Counted from the first letter of the stretch, positions 1 through 9,828 are shown. The stretch: 64,000 bases of DNA from Acinetobacter rudis (GCF_000829675.1 NZ_BBRX01000030.1:1-64000); one strand, 5' to 3'. The notes: generated from the sequence alone by a model not told the origin. Numbers and translations are program-made.

Positions 1-300
1 AGTCCGTGCAATATTGAAAGCACCGCCCCAACCGGTATCGATATCAACCAACAAAGGTGTATCAACACGTTCAGTAATACGGCGTACATCTTCAAGCACG
101 TTGTCTAAGCTGGTCATACCAAGGTCTGGTAAGCCATAAGAGTAATTTGCAACACCTGCACCTGAAACATAAATCGCTTTATAGCCAACTTGTTTTGCCA
201 TCATGGCTGCATAGGCATTTACAGTTCCAATAATCTGTAATGGCTTTTCGATTTCTAATGCTTGTCTAAATCTTAGACCTGCAGACGCTTGTTCTGTCAT
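1..300 (-). CDS. prpB: 2-methylisocitrate lyase PrpB, N-terminal 100 residues (gene runs off the window start)
   Basis: The minus-strand frame opens with ATG at 300 and is open to base 1, so only the N-terminal third is present. PrpB cleaves 2-methylisocitrate to pyruvate and succinate in the cytosolic methylcitrate cycle for propionyl-CoA. The translation shows the isocitrate-lyase-superfamily landmarks [18 protein letters not shown] and [18 protein letters not shown], the second covering the metal/substrate-binding aspartates. The start MTEQASAG is preceded by AGGAATT on the coding strand, a usable ribosome site. The rest of the prp operon presumably lies to the left. The gene is divergent from the TetR gene at 509. 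A general isocitrate lyase is less likely because of the GLPDLG motif and small N-terminus. Confidence 0.88.
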   Translation of the reverse strand, partial: MTEQASAGLRFRQALEIEKPLQIIGTVNAYAAMMAKQVGYKAIYVSGAGVANYSYGLPDLGMTSLDNVLEDVRRITERVDTPLLVDIDTGWGGAFNIART

Positions 301-470
301 AATTCCTTTCCACAGTCTTACTCTATTAATAGAGTTTCGAGTATAGCTATAAAACTATGCACTTTTACAGTTCATTGGCTAAAACTTTAGCATAATGAAT
401 CCACTCAATTGACTCATTATCTGATCAAACACAGATGCTTAGATATAAGCCTGAAATTCCTTGACATGTT

Positions 471-479
471 TGATATAAT
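471..479 (+). promoter_or_regulatory. Extended -10 promoter element for the TetR gene
   Basis: TGATATAAT is a perfect extended -10 (TG-N-TATAAT), 30 bases before the ATG at 509. The nearby TTGACA at 461-466 is too close to serve as its -35, so the extended -10 probably acts with a poor -35. No strong ribosome site precedes the ATG. Confidence 0.45.
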
Positions 480-508
480 GCTCTCTATATTTTTATTTTC
501 ACTGTGTT

Positions 509-1162
509 ATGGCAATTAGTTTAGATCAAATGGTGATTTCGAACTGCGACTTTCCTCTGACTCGTCGCGGTCATGAACGACGCTTGGCGCTATTACTCAG
601 TGCGAATACTTTATTCCTTGAACGCGGTTATGATGCGGTGTCATTAGATGATATCGTCAATCATGCTGGTGGCTCTAAGACCTCGATTTATAAGTACTTT
701 GGTAGTAAAGAAGGTTTATTTATTGCCATTTGTGATTATCGTCGTGCTATGTTCTTTCAAGATATTTGTCCCGCCTTTGAGCAAAGTAAGAATGACCTAC
801 GTGATTATTTAATTCAGAATTTAAATAATTTTTATATTCATTTACTTGACCCTGAAAATGCTGCATTTATTCGCTTGATTGTCGAACGAACTCAAGCTAC
901 TCCTGAGTTTGCACTCTATATTCACGAACAAGGGCCAAAGCATATTCAAGCGACGATCGCCAAAGTATTAGAAAATGCACATAATCAAAAAATCTTGTAT
1001 TGCCCCAAACCTTTATTTTCCGCTCAAATATATATTGGAATCATTCGTCATTTAGAATGGAAAACAATTATGGGAATCGAGATTAAAAAAACAGATGCTG
1101 AAATAAATGAATATTTTGAATATAGCGTAGACCGTTTTCTCGATGGACACCAAAGAGTTTAA
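509..1162 (+). CDS. TetR/AcrR family transcriptional regulator
   Basis: A 217-residue protein with a TetR-type N-terminal DNA-binding domain. Residues about 20-66 carry RRLALLLSANTLFLERGYDA, then DDIVNHAGGSKTSIYKYFGS, the classic helix-turn-helix with the recognition helix ending in YKYFGSKEGLF. The C-terminal part (about 80-217) is the all-helical ligand/dimer domain and resembles AefR/AcrR-like members with a TetR_C_7-type fold. The gene lies between divergent prpB and downstream argF and is probably monocistronic. The ligand and target cannot be read from sequence. Control of the prp operon is possible from position, but methylcitrate operons are more often controlled by GntR- or PrpR-type proteins. 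Confidence 0.85.
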   Translation: MAISLDQMVISNCDFPLTRRGHERRLALLLSANTLFLERGYDAVSLDDIVNHAGGSKTSIYKYFGSKEGLFIAICDYRRAMFFQDICPAFEQSKNDLRDYLIQNLNNFYIHLLDPENAAFIRLIVERTQATPEFALYIHEQGPKHIQATIAKVLENAHNQKILYCPKPLFSAQIYIGIIRHLEWKTIMGIEIKKTDAEINEYFEYSVDRFLDGHQRV

Positions 1163-1285
1163 AATTTTGCACAGCAAACATAATCTATAGTATATTGATC
1201 GATTATCCTTTTTAACTTCCTACAAACCAACAATAGTGTGTTGGCTTTTTTGTTTTTGGCTGGCACTTATTATTGTGGAGTAACC

Positions 1286-2206
1286 ATGGCTCTCAGACAT
1301 TTTCTTACTTTAGCTGATTTAAACACTGACGAACTAAATCAAGTTATTCAACGTGCATTAGAATTGAAAAAAATGCAACATCAACACCAAGTTTATCAGC
1401 CCTTCGTTGGCAAAGTAATGGGAATGATTTTTGAAAAATCGAGCACACGAACACGTGTTTCATTTGAAGCAGGTATGACCCAATTTGGCGGCAGTGCGAT
1501 TTTTCTTTCATCACGCGATACTCAACTTGGTCGCGGTGAACCGATTGAAGATTCTGCACGTGTAATTTCGAGTATGTTAGACATTGTCATGATTCGTACT
1601 TTCGGACATGAAATCGTTGAGCGTTTCGCCGAAAACTCAAGCGTACCTGTCATCAATGCATTAACCGATGATCACCATCCATGCCAACTACTTGCGGATA
1701 TTCAAACATTTGTTGAACATCGTGGATCAATCAAAGGCAAAACAGTTGCATGGATTGGTGATGGCAATAATATGTGTAATTCATATATTGAAGCAGCACA
1801 TATGTGGGGTTTTAAACTTAAAATCGCTTCACCTAAAGGTTATGAGCCGAAAGAGAAATTCTTAGCCCCATTTAGCCACTGTGTTGAATTGGTTGATAGT
1901 GCTGAAGCTGCTGCAACTCAAGCTGACCTGATTGTGACCGACGTCTGGGCAAGTATGGGCCAAGAAGAAGAACAAAAAATACGTGAAAAAGCTTTTGCAG
2001 ACTATCAAGTTAATGAAAAACTTGTTGAATTTGCAAATCCTGACTGTTTGTTTATGCACTGCTTACCTGCGCATCGAGGTGAGGAGATTTCAGAAAACAT
2101 GCTCACGCATAAGAGTTCAGTAGTATGGGATGAAGCTGAAAACCGATTACATGCACAAAAAGCGTTGGTTGAGTTTTTAATTAATGAAAATTTAAAAGCG
2201 AATTAA
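1286..2206 (+). CDS. argF: Ornithine carbamoyltransferase ArgF
   Basis: Catalyses carbamoyl phosphate + ornithine to citrulline in arginine biosynthesis (cytosol, homotrimer). The frame is open from 1238, but the family start is [13 protein letters not shown] at 1286, with GTGGAG six bases upstream, giving 306 residues, the usual length. Diagnostic motifs are [10 protein letters not shown] (carbamoyl-phosphate loop), [11 protein letters not shown] (HPxQ), [11 protein letters not shown] (ornithine side) and [12 protein letters not shown] (catalytic Cys loop). It is a single gene, closed by the hairpin at 2230-2261. argC, another arginine gene, lies 5 kb away on the opposite strand. Anabolic rather than catabolic use is inferred from the absence of arcA or arcC nearby. 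Confidence 0.96.
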   Translation: MALRHFLTLADLNTDELNQVIQRALELKKMQHQHQVYQPFVGKVMGMIFEKSSTRTRVSFEAGMTQFGGSAIFLSSRDTQLGRGEPIEDSARVISSMLDIVMIRTFGHEIVERFAENSSVPVINALTDDHHPCQLLADIQTFVEHRGSIKGKTVAWIGDGNNMCNSYIEAAHMWGFKLKIASPKGYEPKEKFLAPFSHCVELVDSAEAAATQADLIVTDVWASMGQEEEQKIREKAFADYQVNEKLVEFANPDCLFMHCLPAHRGEEISENMLTHKSSVVWDEAENRLHAQKALVEFLINENLKAN

Positions 2207-2229
2207 TCTGTAGTTAGAATCAAATCAAG

Positions 2230-2265
2230 ATAAAAGGTTTTGTCATGACAAAGCCTTTTATCATT
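2230..2265 (+). terminator. Intrinsic terminator after argF
   Basis: Near-perfect stem: ATAAAAGG at 2230-2237 and the following TTTTGTCA pair with TGACAAAG and CCTTTTAT up to 2261, followed by CATTTT. It starts 23 bases after the argF stop. Confidence 0.7.
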
Positions 2266-2270
2266 TTATA

Positions 2271-2634
2271 AACCTTTTCTATAACCCACTCAAGCATAGT
2301 GGTTTATGTAAGACAAATAGATTTAGATGATATTTATCGAATACTCAAGCTATAGCGAAATTCAGAGCACAAAATATAAACACATAGCGTATATATCTAG
2401 AAGATAACTTATATTCGCTCTAGTTTAGATATTGTTAATTATATTTTCTAATAAGACGTGTTTTAAATAAAATATTTATCCCATTATATCCAACACGCTT
2501 ATTTAACGAAGAATATCCAAATAAATAAAATCGCAATAGCCAGAATATTTTCAGCAGCTTTCAATTATATTTAAAGTTACAATAATGCGTGGTGTGGCCC
2601 ACCTGAATTGCTCAATTACCGTAAGAGAATACCG
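2271..2634. other. Intergenic stretch without a recognised gene
   Basis: About 360 bases of AT-rich DNA between argF and the DinB-like gene. I see only an imperfect stem (ATAACCCACT / AGTGGTTTAT, about 2281-2306) and no credible open frame, repeat or RNA. Confidence 0.6.
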
Positions 2635-3135
2635 ATGCTTTTAAGCCAATTTCAATATAAACAATGGTCAGATCAACGTATGCTAAATGCAATCCAGCAA
2701 ATTGATCAGGGTAAATTTGCTGAACAGTATGCATTTATCTGTCAGCAACTCAATCATATGCTTATTATTGAGGATCTATTTCGAGCACGTCTAAAACAAC
2801 AAAAACAACCCCATCCAAAAACCAATAGTGAAATCGTGCCAGATTTTAAGCAATTAGCACTTCGACTCACCCACTCAGACGAAGATTATCTAGACTATGT
2901 ACAACAGATCCAATGCCAGCAGTTAGAGCAATTCATTGATTTTACTTTCACTGATCAGCAAAAAGGCTCAATGCAAATTCAAGAGATTTTATTTCATATT
3001 ATTAATCATGGGAGCTACCACCGTGGATCTATTGCCCGTGCTTTAGACCAAGCTGGTGTCACCCATCCAGCAGATAGCTACACCATGTTTTTACATGTCA
3101 CACAGCATCAGCGTCGTGAAGGCTTAGCGGGTTAG
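2635..3135 (+). CDS. DinB-family four-helix-bundle protein (putative metal-dependent)
   Basis: A 166-residue protein of the DinB/YfiT fold. The N-terminus MLLSQFQYKQWSDQRML is the usual helix 1 ('YxxWaNxr'). Metal-ligand histidines are expected at NHML (about residue 40) and in the C-terminal motif HIINHGSYHRGSIARAL, which matches the family's HxxNHxxxHRGQ signature. The frame is open from a TTG at 2608, but ATG 2635 starts exactly at the conserved helix and has AGAGAA nine bases before it. Members act in thiol transfer or are uncharacterised and DNA-damage-induced; the role here is unknown. There are no operon partners: the next gene is convergent. Confidence 0.82.
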   Translation: MLLSQFQYKQWSDQRMLNAIQQIDQGKFAEQYAFICQQLNHMLIIEDLFRARLKQQKQPHPKTNSEIVPDFKQLALRLTHSDEDYLDYVQQIQCQQLEQFIDFTFTDQQKGSMQIQEILFHIINHGSYHRGSIARALDQAGVTHPADSYTMFLHVTQHQRREGLAG

Positions 3136-3158
3136 GCATATTGCTTCGCCCTTCTTCA

Positions 3159-3500
3159 CTAACGTATTAAACCATTGGGCTGTAAAATAATCATTGCGGC
3201 CCCAGTCACTACGACCAGCCCCCCGATCAAATCCCAACGGCTTAGGCTTATTTGATCGACATACTTCAACCATAGCAATGCAGTGCATACATATATGCCA
3301 CCATATGCAGCATAGATTCGTCCAGATGCAGCTGGATGCAATGTTAATAACCACACAAATACCGCAAGACTAAGTATTGTAGGTAACCATAACCAATGGC
3401 TACGCCCCTGATTTAAGATTAAATAAGGAAAATAACAACCCAGTATTTCTGCAATAGCCGTCAGAAAAAATAAAACAAAAGTCGTCAATACATTGGACAT
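3159..3500 (-). CDS. YnfA/UPF0060 family small membrane protein
   Basis: 113 residues with four membrane segments: about 5-25 (LTTFVLFFLTAIAEILGCY), 33-51 (WLWLPTILSLAVFVWLL), 62-80 (YAAYGGIYVCTALLWL) and 90-108 (DLIGGLVVVTGAAMIIL). The motifs EILGCYFPYL, HPAASGRIYAAYGGIY and the short polar end identify the UPF0060 (YnfA) family, related to small multidrug-resistance transporters. The frame extends upstream to 3563, but the family begins at MSNVLTT (ATG 3500), preceded by GGGAAA. It lies downstream of clpA, separated by a terminator, so it is probably expressed separately. Substrate unknown. Confidence 0.88.
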   Translation of the reverse strand: MSNVLTTFVLFFLTAIAEILGCYFPYLILNQGRSHWLWLPTILSLAVFVWLLTLHPAASGRIYAAYGGIYVCTALLWLKYVDQISLSRWDLIGGLVVVTGAAMIILQPNGLIR

Positions 3501-3524
3501 CAATATTTCCCATATTTCAGTAAA

Positions 3525-3556
3525 CAAAAAATAACCCGTAAATAATTCACGGGTTA
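3525..3556 (-). terminator. Intrinsic terminator after clpA
   Basis: Read on the minus strand, ATAACCCGT and ACGGGTTAT form a nine-base-pair stem around an eight-base loop, followed by a run of T. It lies 24 bases beyond the clpA stop and just before the YnfA start. Confidence 0.85.
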
Positions 3557-3579
3557 TCGTCAAACAATTTCACGGGTCA

Positions 3580-5856
3580 TTATGCGGGTTCAGCAGCTTG
3601 ATCTTCAAAAACCTCAAGTTTCAAACCTACAGATTGCCCATTTTCAGTTTTCACTGAAACTGCAACATTACCACCATGATCAGCCAATTCACCAAACAAA
3701 ATCATTTCAGCTAATGGCTTTTTCAAATGTTCTTGAATGAGACGCTGCATAGGACGTGCACCCATGTAACGATCGTAGCCATTTTCAGCTAGCCAATCAC
3801 GAGCAGATTGATCAACATCCAATACCACTTTCTTGTCATCAAGCTGTGCCTGTAATTCAGTTAAGAATTTATCTACCACGGACTCGATCACAGACATTGG
3901 CAATGCTTTAAACTGAATAGTTGCATCTAAACGGTTACGGAATTCTGGTGAAAAAGCACGCTTCATCGCTTCTTGGTTATCTTTACTGTTATCTTGCTCT
4001 GTAAAGCCAATACTACTGCGTGAAATACTTTCAGCACCAATATTGGTAGTTAATACGATAATGACATTTCTAAAATCAGATTTTCGGCCATTATTATCTG
4101 TTAATGAACCATGATCCATTACTTGCAATAACAAGTTAAATACATCTGGATGTGCTTTTTCAATTTCATCAAGTAATAGAACACAGTGCGGATTTTTATG
4201 AATCATATCCGTTAACAGGCCACCTTGATCAAAACCTACATAGCCTGGAGGAGCACCAATGAGTCTAGAAACTGCATGGCGTTCCATGTATTCAGACATA
4301 TCAAAACGTACTAGTTCTACACCAAGTAATTTTGCCAATTGTTTAGTAACTTCAGTTTTACCCACCCCTGTTGGGCCAGCAAAAACAAAGCTCCCCACAG
4401 GTTTATCTGGTGCTTTTAAACCAGCACGTGATAACTTAATTGCCGAAGACAACGCCGTAATTGCTTCATCTTGACCGAAGACTACACGTTTTAAATCACG
4501 CTCTAAATTGCTTAATACAGTTTTATCATCATTCGATACTGTTTTAGGTGGAATACGTGCAATTTTAGAAACAATATCTTCAATATTTTCAACTGAAATC
4601 ACACGGTTTTCCGCATCAGTTTTCAAACGACGTTGTGCACCAGCCTCATCAATGACATCAATTGCCTTATCTGGTAAGAAACGATCATTGATAAATTTAG
4701 CTGATAATTCAACTGCTGATACCAAAGCCTGATCGTCATATTCCACATGATGAAATTCTTCAAACTTAGATTTCAAACCACGTAAAATATCAATAGTTTC
4801 AGAAATCGATGGTTCATTGACATCAATTTTTTGGAAACGACGCGAAAGTGCATGATCTTTTTCAAAAACTTGACGGTATTCTTGGAAAGTCGTTGAACCA
4901 ATGCAACGTAAGCTACCATTTGCCAAGGCAGGTTTAATCAAATTTGAAGCATCCATCGTACTGCCCATGCTGGAACCAGCACCGATAATCATATGGATTT
5001 CATCAATAAATAAAACTGCATCTGGCTTTTTCTTTAAAGTATTTAACAGCTGCTTTAAACGTTTTTCAAAGTCGCCACGATATTTCGTACCTGCAACCAA
5101 TGCACCAATATCTAAACTATAAATCTCAGTACTCGCGAGCGGTTTTGGTGCTTTACCATTGACAATCAGCCAAGCTAAACCTTCAGCAATCGAAGTTTTA
5201 CCAACACCAGGATCACCCACCAATAATGGATTGTTTTTACGTCGACGACATAAAATTTGTGCAGCACGTTCTATTTCTTTTTCTCGACCAATTAAAGGGT
5301 CTGTTTTGCCTTTTTGTGCTTCATGATTGAGATTTAAAGTATATAACTCTAATGGACCAGCATTTGCTGAGGTACTAATATCCGAGTCCACCTCATCGGC
5401 TTCTTCTTCTACTGGAATCTCATCTTTACGGGCACCATGAGATAAGTATTGAGTTAAAGTTAATCGATTGATTTGATGACGTTTTAATAAATATATAGCA
5501 AATGAATCACGTTCAGAGTACATCGCAACCAATACATCAGCACCTTCAACAGTACGGTCGCTACCACTCGACTGAACATGGAATATTGCGCGTTGCAAAA
5601 TTCTATCAAAACTTTCGGTCGGATGTGGTGCTTGCTCACTGTTTTCTGAAAGCTTGGGTGTATGTTGCTCAACATACTCTTCTAGCTCTTTACGAAGACT
5701 CACAATCTCAGCACCGCATGCTTTCAATGTATTCACAGCGGAATCATTATCGAGCAATGCTAATAGCAGATGTTCAACGGTGAGAAACTCATGTCGCTTT
5801 TGACGAGCCATGCTTACAGCCAAACGCAAAGACACCTCTAATTGACGACTAAGCAT
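3580..5856 (-). CDS. clpA: ATP-dependent Clp protease ATPase subunit ClpA
   Basis: A 758-residue AAA+ unfoldase that feeds substrates to ClpP. The order is the N-domain with two Clp repeats (about 1-145: RQLEVSLRLAVSMARQKRHE), a linker, D1 with Walker A GDPGVGKT (about 215) and VLFIDEIHMIIGAG (Walker B), then D2 with Walker A GPTGVGKT (about 495), VLLLDEIEKAHPDV and sensor LTTNIGAE. The ClpP-docking loop is the SIGF tripeptide region after SRSS. The middle coiled-coil insertion of ClpB is absent, and length and N-domain match ClpA (E. coli 758 residues). clpS lies nine bases upstream, giving a clpS-clpA operon, with an intrinsic terminator downstream. Confidence 0.97.
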   Translation of the reverse strand: MLSRQLEVSLRLAVSMARQKRHEFLTVEHLLLALLDNDSAVNTLKACGAEIVSLRKELEEYVEQHTPKLSENSEQAPHPTESFDRILQRAIFHVQSSGSDRTVEGADVLVAMYSERDSFAIYLLKRHQINRLTLTQYLSHGARKDEIPVEEEADEVDSDISTSANAGPLELYTLNLNHEAQKGKTDPLIGREKEIERAAQILCRRRKNNPLLVGDPGVGKTSIAEGLAWLIVNGKAPKPLASTEIYSLDIGALVAGTKYRGDFEKRLKQLLNTLKKKPDAVLFIDEIHMIIGAGSSMGSTMDASNLIKPALANGSLRCIGSTTFQEYRQVFEKDHALSRRFQKIDVNEPSISETIDILRGLKSKFEEFHHVEYDDQALVSAVELSAKFINDRFLPDKAIDVIDEAGAQRRLKTDAENRVISVENIEDIVSKIARIPPKTVSNDDKTVLSNLERDLKRVVFGQDEAITALSSAIKLSRAGLKAPDKPVGSFVFAGPTGVGKTEVTKQLAKLLGVELVRFDMSEYMERHAVSRLIGAPPGYVGFDQGGLLTDMIHKNPHCVLLLDEIEKAHPDVFNLLLQVMDHGSLTDNNGRKSDFRNVIIVLTTNIGAESISRSSIGFTEQDNSKDNQEAMKRAFSPEFRNRLDATIQFKALPMSVIESVVDKFLTELQAQLDDKKVVLDVDQSARDWLAENGYDRYMGARPMQRLIQEHLKKPLAEMILFGELADHGGNVAVSVKTENGQSVGLKLEVFEDQAAEPA

Positions 5857-5865
5857 GCTAACCCC

Positions 5866-6294
5866 CTATTCTTTTGGCTCGATCTGACAAAGTAATGGGT
5901 AACCTTGGGAACGAGAATAATTATTAACGATATTTGCTTTAGTTTCCGCAATGTCTCGCGGATAAACACCAGCGATACCTTTTCCTTCGTAATGTACTGT
6001 TAGCATCACTTGAGTAGCTTGGTCAAGATTTAAAGCAAAGTATTGTTGTAAAATTTCAATTACAAAATCCATTGGCGTATAGTCATCATTAAGTAACACA
6101 ACCACATAAAGTGGTGGCAACTTTAATTGAGGAGGTGCCGTCTTGACCGCAACATCACCCTCTGACTCGTCAAATTCTGACGGATCATGTGCTACTGGCA
6201 TGATTTCTGGATGAATATGCCAGTCGACATAACCTGATTGATTAAATGAATTTTTCACTTCACCTAAACAAATTTGACGTTTAATTCCGCTCAT
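5866..6294 (-). CDS. clpS: ClpS, adaptor for ClpA (N-end rule)
   Basis: Binds N-degron substrates and docks on the ClpA N-domain. The core PPLYVVVLLNDDYTPMDFV followed by VHYEGKGIAGVYPRDIAETK is the ClpS signature (NDDYTPMEFV, VHxxGxG). The start is uncertain: this frame begins at 6294 (142 residues), 18 bases after the preceding gene's stop, but an internal ATG at 6201 would give 111 residues, closer to the usual 100-110. Neither has a strong ribosome site. The stop lies nine bases before clpA, so the two are co-transcribed. The hydrophobic-pocket residues (NDD, M, VHY) look intact. Confidence 0.93.
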   Translation of the reverse strand: MSGIKRQICLGEVKNSFNQSGYVDWHIHPEIMPVAHDPSEFDESEGDVAVKTAPPQLKLPPLYVVVLLNDDYTPMDFVIEILQQYFALNLDQATQVMLTVHYEGKGIAGVYPRDIAETKANIVNNYSRSQGYPLLCQIEPKE

Positions 6295-6312
6295 ATCACT
6301 AAAATTCTTTGC

Positions 6313-7062
6313 TTACTGGACATTGGCTTCTGCTTGCGGAATTTCCGAAGCAAAGCTCGCTAAATTTTCTACTGCTTTACCACGTTGCCAACTAAAGCGT
6401 TTAATCACTGATGTTGGGCCACTTAAACGAACTTCAATAAATTGTGGAGTAAATCCTTTAGGCATCGTCCAACGACCTGTTAAACGTGCATAATCATCAA
6501 AATTGAAACTTTTATTTTCAAGTGGAATCAATAGCACTTCAGCACCATTGATCAAACGTAGTTCCACACTACCTGTTGCACGGCGATGATTTGGGCTAAC
6601 TTGTAACAAGTCTAACTGATACTCAAACGCATTTTCTGGAAGCGATTTGATTGCAAGGTTTTGCACAGATAAACTCAACCCACCCCGTTCTCTGAGTACT
6701 TCACGATAAATTGATGTTAAACCATCCAACTGAGACTTTTCAGCCTTCAATTTATTCATGCCGGCATAAAGCTCATTGGAGTTTTCCACTGCAACATCAC
6801 GTTCCTGCACAGCGGTATTCAAATTTTTATTAAGCGCATCTAAATTATTTTTTTGCTTTTGTACCACATCGACCAACTGTTGTGCATCAGCATCATAACC
6901 AACCACAGTCAGCCCTTGGCGATGTCCTACTGTATAACCTAAAATCAGACTACCTAGCGACAATACTACAGCTGAAATAATCAAAGGTGTATAACTCTGC
7001 TTCAACGATTGCTTAAGCTTACTCGTTGTTTCTGGGACATTATGTTCTTTGTTGTCTTGCAT
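6313..7062 (-). CDS. Uncharacterised single-pass membrane protein with coiled coil (DUF6776-like)
   Basis: 249 residues. A cytoplasmic N-tail precedes one membrane segment at about 26-46 (PLIISAVVLSLGSLILGYTV). A long heptad-rich coiled coil follows (about 62-115: VDVVQKQKNNLDALNKNLNT onward), then a beta-rich C-terminal domain (about 125-235) with the pattern GSVELRLINGAEVLLIPLE. This arrangement matches DUF6776 proteins of gammaproteobacteria, but the assignment is from memory of the family. It is followed at 18 bases by clpS, so read-through into clpSA is possible. Function unknown; a cell-envelope role is suggested by topology only. Confidence 0.7.
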   Translation of the reverse strand: MQDNKEHNVPETTSKLKQSLKQSYTPLIISAVVLSLGSLILGYTVGHRQGLTVVGYDADAQQLVDVVQKQKNNLDALNKNLNTAVQERDVAVENSNELYAGMNKLKAEKSQLDGLTSIYREVLRERGGLSLSVQNLAIKSLPENAFEYQLDLLQVSPNHRRATGSVELRLINGAEVLLIPLENKSFNFDDYARLTGRWTMPKGFTPQFIEVRLSGPTSVIKRFSWQRGKAVENLASFASEIPQAEANVQ

Positions 7063-7138
7063 TGTCGTCTCTAGTAATGTTTGGGTTCAAACAGCTTTCT
7101 CAGTTTCAATTAAGAAAGCTGTGTCATATCTAAGTTAT

Positions 7139-8188
7139 TTAAGGTAAAAGACCAATACCCTGCAGACCTGCATCTTCAGAGAAATTAAACATTAAATTCA
7201 TATTCTGTATGGCTTGTCCTGCTGCCCCCTTAACCAAATTATCTTGTGCAACTAAAACAATCAACTTATTTGCTTGAATTTGATGTAAAGCGATACGTAA
7301 TTGGTTTGCGCCGCGGACACTACGTGTTTCAGGAGAGCTCCCCGCTGGCATAACATCAACAAAATGTTCACCCTGATAAAAATCTTGGTAAAGTTTTTGT
7401 AAATCAACCGCTTTAGCATGCTCTGTTAAATCAACATAAATGGTACTGAGCATACCACGAATCATCGGCACCAAATGTGGAACAAAAATTAAGGATTCAA
7501 AATTAGCCTGATGTGCAGAAATATGACCAAGTGCTTCGACAATTTCAGGATGGTGGCGATGACCTGCAACCCCATAAGCCTTAAAGTTATCTGCATTTTC
7601 AGAGTAGATCATCCCCAAACTCGCTTTACGCCCTGCACCTGAAACACCAGATTTAGCATCGATAATAATACTTTCAGGTTTCAGTAATAATTCACTTGCT
7701 TGCAGAAGCGGCGCCAAACCAAGCTGTACAGTTGTTGGATAACAACCAGGGTTACCAATGACCTGTGCTTGTTTGATTTTTTCGCGATTAAGTTCACAAA
7801 GCCCATACACTGATTGTTTTAATATCTCTGGGCAAGCATGTTCTAAACCATACCATTTCTCAAACTGTTCAAGATCCTGCAAACGAAAATCAGCTGCAAG
7901 ATCAATCACTTTTGTACCAGCACTTAATAAATCTGCGGCATGATTCATCGCCACACCATGCGGTGTAGCAAAGAAGACAACATCACACTTCTGCAATGCT
8001 TCTATTTTTAAATCAGAAAATTCAAGATCAGTATGACCACGTAGGCTCGGGAACATCTCATCAACACGACGACCCGCTTCAGTTCTAGATGTCAGAATTT
8101 TTACATTGACATTAGGGTGACGCAGTAAAAGACGCAATAATTCAACGCCTGTATACCCTGTTCCACCAACGATACCCACTGTAATCAC
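7139..8188 (-). CDS. argC: N-acetyl-gamma-glutamyl-phosphate reductase ArgC
   Basis: NADPH-dependent reduction of N-acetylglutamyl phosphate, the third step of arginine biosynthesis. 349 residues, typical of the long (type 1) form. The N-terminal Rossmann motif is [18 protein letters not shown]. The catalytic cysteine lies in [19 protein letters not shown] (about residue 155), and the C-terminal half has [11 protein letters not shown] and HRHHPEI (catalytic His). The final segment [15 protein letters not shown] is invariant in the family. ATG 8188 is the obvious start at the Rossmann strand. There is no partner arg gene beside it. Neighbouring genes on the same strand are 76 and 136 bases away, so it is probably its own unit. 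Confidence 0.96.
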   Translation of the reverse strand: MITVGIVGGTGYTGVELLRLLLRHPNVNVKILTSRTEAGRRVDEMFPSLRGHTDLEFSDLKIEALQKCDVVFFATPHGVAMNHAADLLSAGTKVIDLAADFRLQDLEQFEKWYGLEHACPEILKQSVYGLCELNREKIKQAQVIGNPGCYPTTVQLGLAPLLQASELLLKPESIIIDAKSGVSGAGRKASLGMIYSENADNFKAYGVAGHRHHPEIVEALGHISAHQANFESLIFVPHLVPMIRGMLSTIYVDLTEHAKAVDLQKLYQDFYQGEHFVDVMPAGSSPETRSVRGANQLRIALHQIQANKLIVLVAQDNLVKGAAGQAIQNMNLMFNFSEDAGLQGIGLLP

Positions 8189-8324
8189 AATGCTAACCCC
8201 ATTAAAAGTTGAGATAAAATAACGCTGTAGTATGACAGGAACTGAGCATTTGCAAAACAGTTTTGCCGTGAGGTTATGAAATTTTTAACAATAATTTGAG
8301 TTACACCGCTTTACTCGTGATGAT

Positions 8325-9020
8325 TTACAATTTTGCCGAATAATGCCACCAATATGGAAGTGCAATAGTTTTTAACATTTTTCGATGTTGTTTGTAATTT
8401 ATATCAAATTTTTCAACCTCAGACCAAAATGCTGGGCTATGGTCGAAATGACGTGTATGGGCCAACTCATGAATACATACATAACGTACCACTGCTTGAG
8501 GATACAGCACCAAAGCAGCATTGAGCATAATATCGTGCTGACTACTACAACTACCCCAACGCGTTTTTGGATGACGAATATTACATTTTGCAAATGGGAT
8601 TACGTGCTCTTGAGCAAGATGGCTTAAGTATTTTGGTAATTTATGTTTGGCGTAAGACAATATAAAGGTTTTCAGTCCAATTTCTGCCTGCGTTTGATCA
8701 ACACGTAACATGTTATGTTCAGGCAAATAAATGAACAAATCTTTTTGAGCCACATATTCAATGTCTATGGCGATGTTGTGATCAAAAAGTTGAATCTGCT
8801 GTGGCAATGTTTGTGATTGTACTTGTGTAGAGTCATATTGTTTCTGCCAAGTTTCGACCAACCAAGACTCAGACTGTTTTAAAAAATTTTCAATTTGCTG
8901 TCGACCACAGCGTAAAGGCACAGTCAATCGGATCGAATCGGTATAAACACGCAAGCGCAAATGTTTTGCCCTTGCATGTCGAACAATTTGTATTTCAGGT
9001 AGGTCCTGACAAATGCTCAT
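8325..9020 (-). CDS. YgjP-like metallopeptidase domain protein (M48-related, DUF45)
   Basis: 231 residues. The C-terminal half carries VCIHELAHTRHFDHSPAFW, a zinc-binding HELAH motif followed by the downstream H-x-x-x-FW pattern typical of YgjP/SprT-like proteins. The preceding segment RHPKTRWGSCSSQHDIMLN, with LVLYPQAVVRYV, is the other family hallmark (tRWGSCS). The N-terminal half (1-100) is the beta-rich region that usually precedes it, including RLRVYTDSIRLTVP. YgjP proteins are predicted metal-dependent hydrolases with no firm substrate. It is followed by argC after 136 bases and preceded by rpiA with only 21 bases between, so it may be co-transcribed with rpiA. Confidence 0.9.
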   Translation of the reverse strand: MSICQDLPEIQIVRHARAKHLRLRVYTDSIRLTVPLRCGRQQIENFLKQSESWLVETWQKQYDSTQVQSQTLPQQIQLFDHNIAIDIEYVAQKDLFIYLPEHNMLRVDQTQAEIGLKTFILSYAKHKLPKYLSHLAQEHVIPFAKCNIRHPKTRWGSCSSQHDIMLNAALVLYPQAVVRYVCIHELAHTRHFDHSPAFWSEVEKFDINYKQHRKMLKTIALPYWWHYSAKL

Positions 9021-9041
9021 TGGGTTTGAGTTCTCACTGAA

Positions 9042-9713
9042 TTAGATGGCTACACGCTCTTCAATGCCTTGACTCGTTGCAACAATCGCAATATCGGCTT
9101 TATTGATCGCAAAAATCCCATTGGTGACCACACCAGGGATGTCGTTGATATTTCGTTCAAGTTCGAGAGCATTTAAAATATTGAGATTATAAACATCTAA
9201 TATCACATTTCCGTTATCTGTCACCACTCCTTCACGATAAACAGGGTCACCGCCCATAGCCACTATTTTACGTGCTACCGCAGAGCGTGCCATAGGAATC
9301 ACTTCAATTGGTAACGGGAAATCATGACCAAGTTGCTCCACCCATTTTGAATCATCAACGATACACACAAATTTCTTAGCAATAGAGGCAACAATTTTTT
9401 CACGAGTTAATGCTGCGCCACCACCTTTGATCATATGTAAATGACGGTCGATTTCATCGGCACCATCAACATACGCGTCAAGTCCACCGACATGATTCAT
9501 ATCTACAACTTCAATGCCGAGTTTTTTCAAACGCTGCGCAGTTGCTTCAGAACTTGCAACTGCCGCCTCAAGTTGTAACTGGGGCAAGAGTTCGATTAAA
9601 AAATTAACAGTACTCCCCGTACCGACCCCCAAGATTCCCCCTTTAGGTAAGTGTTTCAAAGCAGCCTCAGCAGCTGCTTGTTTCTTTTCATCTTGGGTAG
9701 CGTATAGACTCAT
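9042..9713 (-). CDS. rpiA: Ribose-5-phosphate isomerase A RpiA
   Basis: Interconverts ribose-5-phosphate and ribulose-5-phosphate in the pentose phosphate pathway. The substrate loop [10 protein letters not shown], the catalytic region [25 protein letters not shown] and [12 protein letters not shown] are diagnostic. The frame is open from 9776, but [19 protein letters not shown] at 9713 gives 223 residues, matching the family. ATG at 9725 is an alternative. The upstream stretch [12 protein letters not shown] does not belong to RpiA. The gene is divergent from ilvA (116 bases between starts), so the two share a promoter region. Confidence 0.96.
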   Translation of the reverse strand: MSLYATQDEKKQAAAEAALKHLPKGGILGVGTGSTVNFLIELLPQLQLEAAVASSEATAQRLKKLGIEVVDMNHVGGLDAYVDGADEIDRHLHMIKGGGAALTREKIVASIAKKFVCIVDDSKWVEQLGHDFPLPIEVIPMARSAVARKIVAMGGDPVYREGVVTDNGNVILDVYNLNILNALELERNINDIPGVVTNGIFAINKADIAIVATSQGIEERVAI

Positions 9714-9828
9714 GACTTTACTCATTAATATTCGTTGATTTTGTGATTTTCGCATAAATTTAAGGCGACAAATCACAAGGGTTTGTTACAATAGCCGCCT
9801 ATTTTAAACTGTTAGATGGAAAATTAAC

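Noticed and set aside
461-466. TTGACA as -35 of the TetR promoter
   Set aside because: Only seven bases from the TATAAT at 474-479; real spacing is 16-18. The extended -10 is sufficient.
1238-1285. Upstream extension of ArgF (16 residues)
   Set aside because: Hydrophobic, not conserved in the family, and a good ribosome site serves the ATG at 1286.
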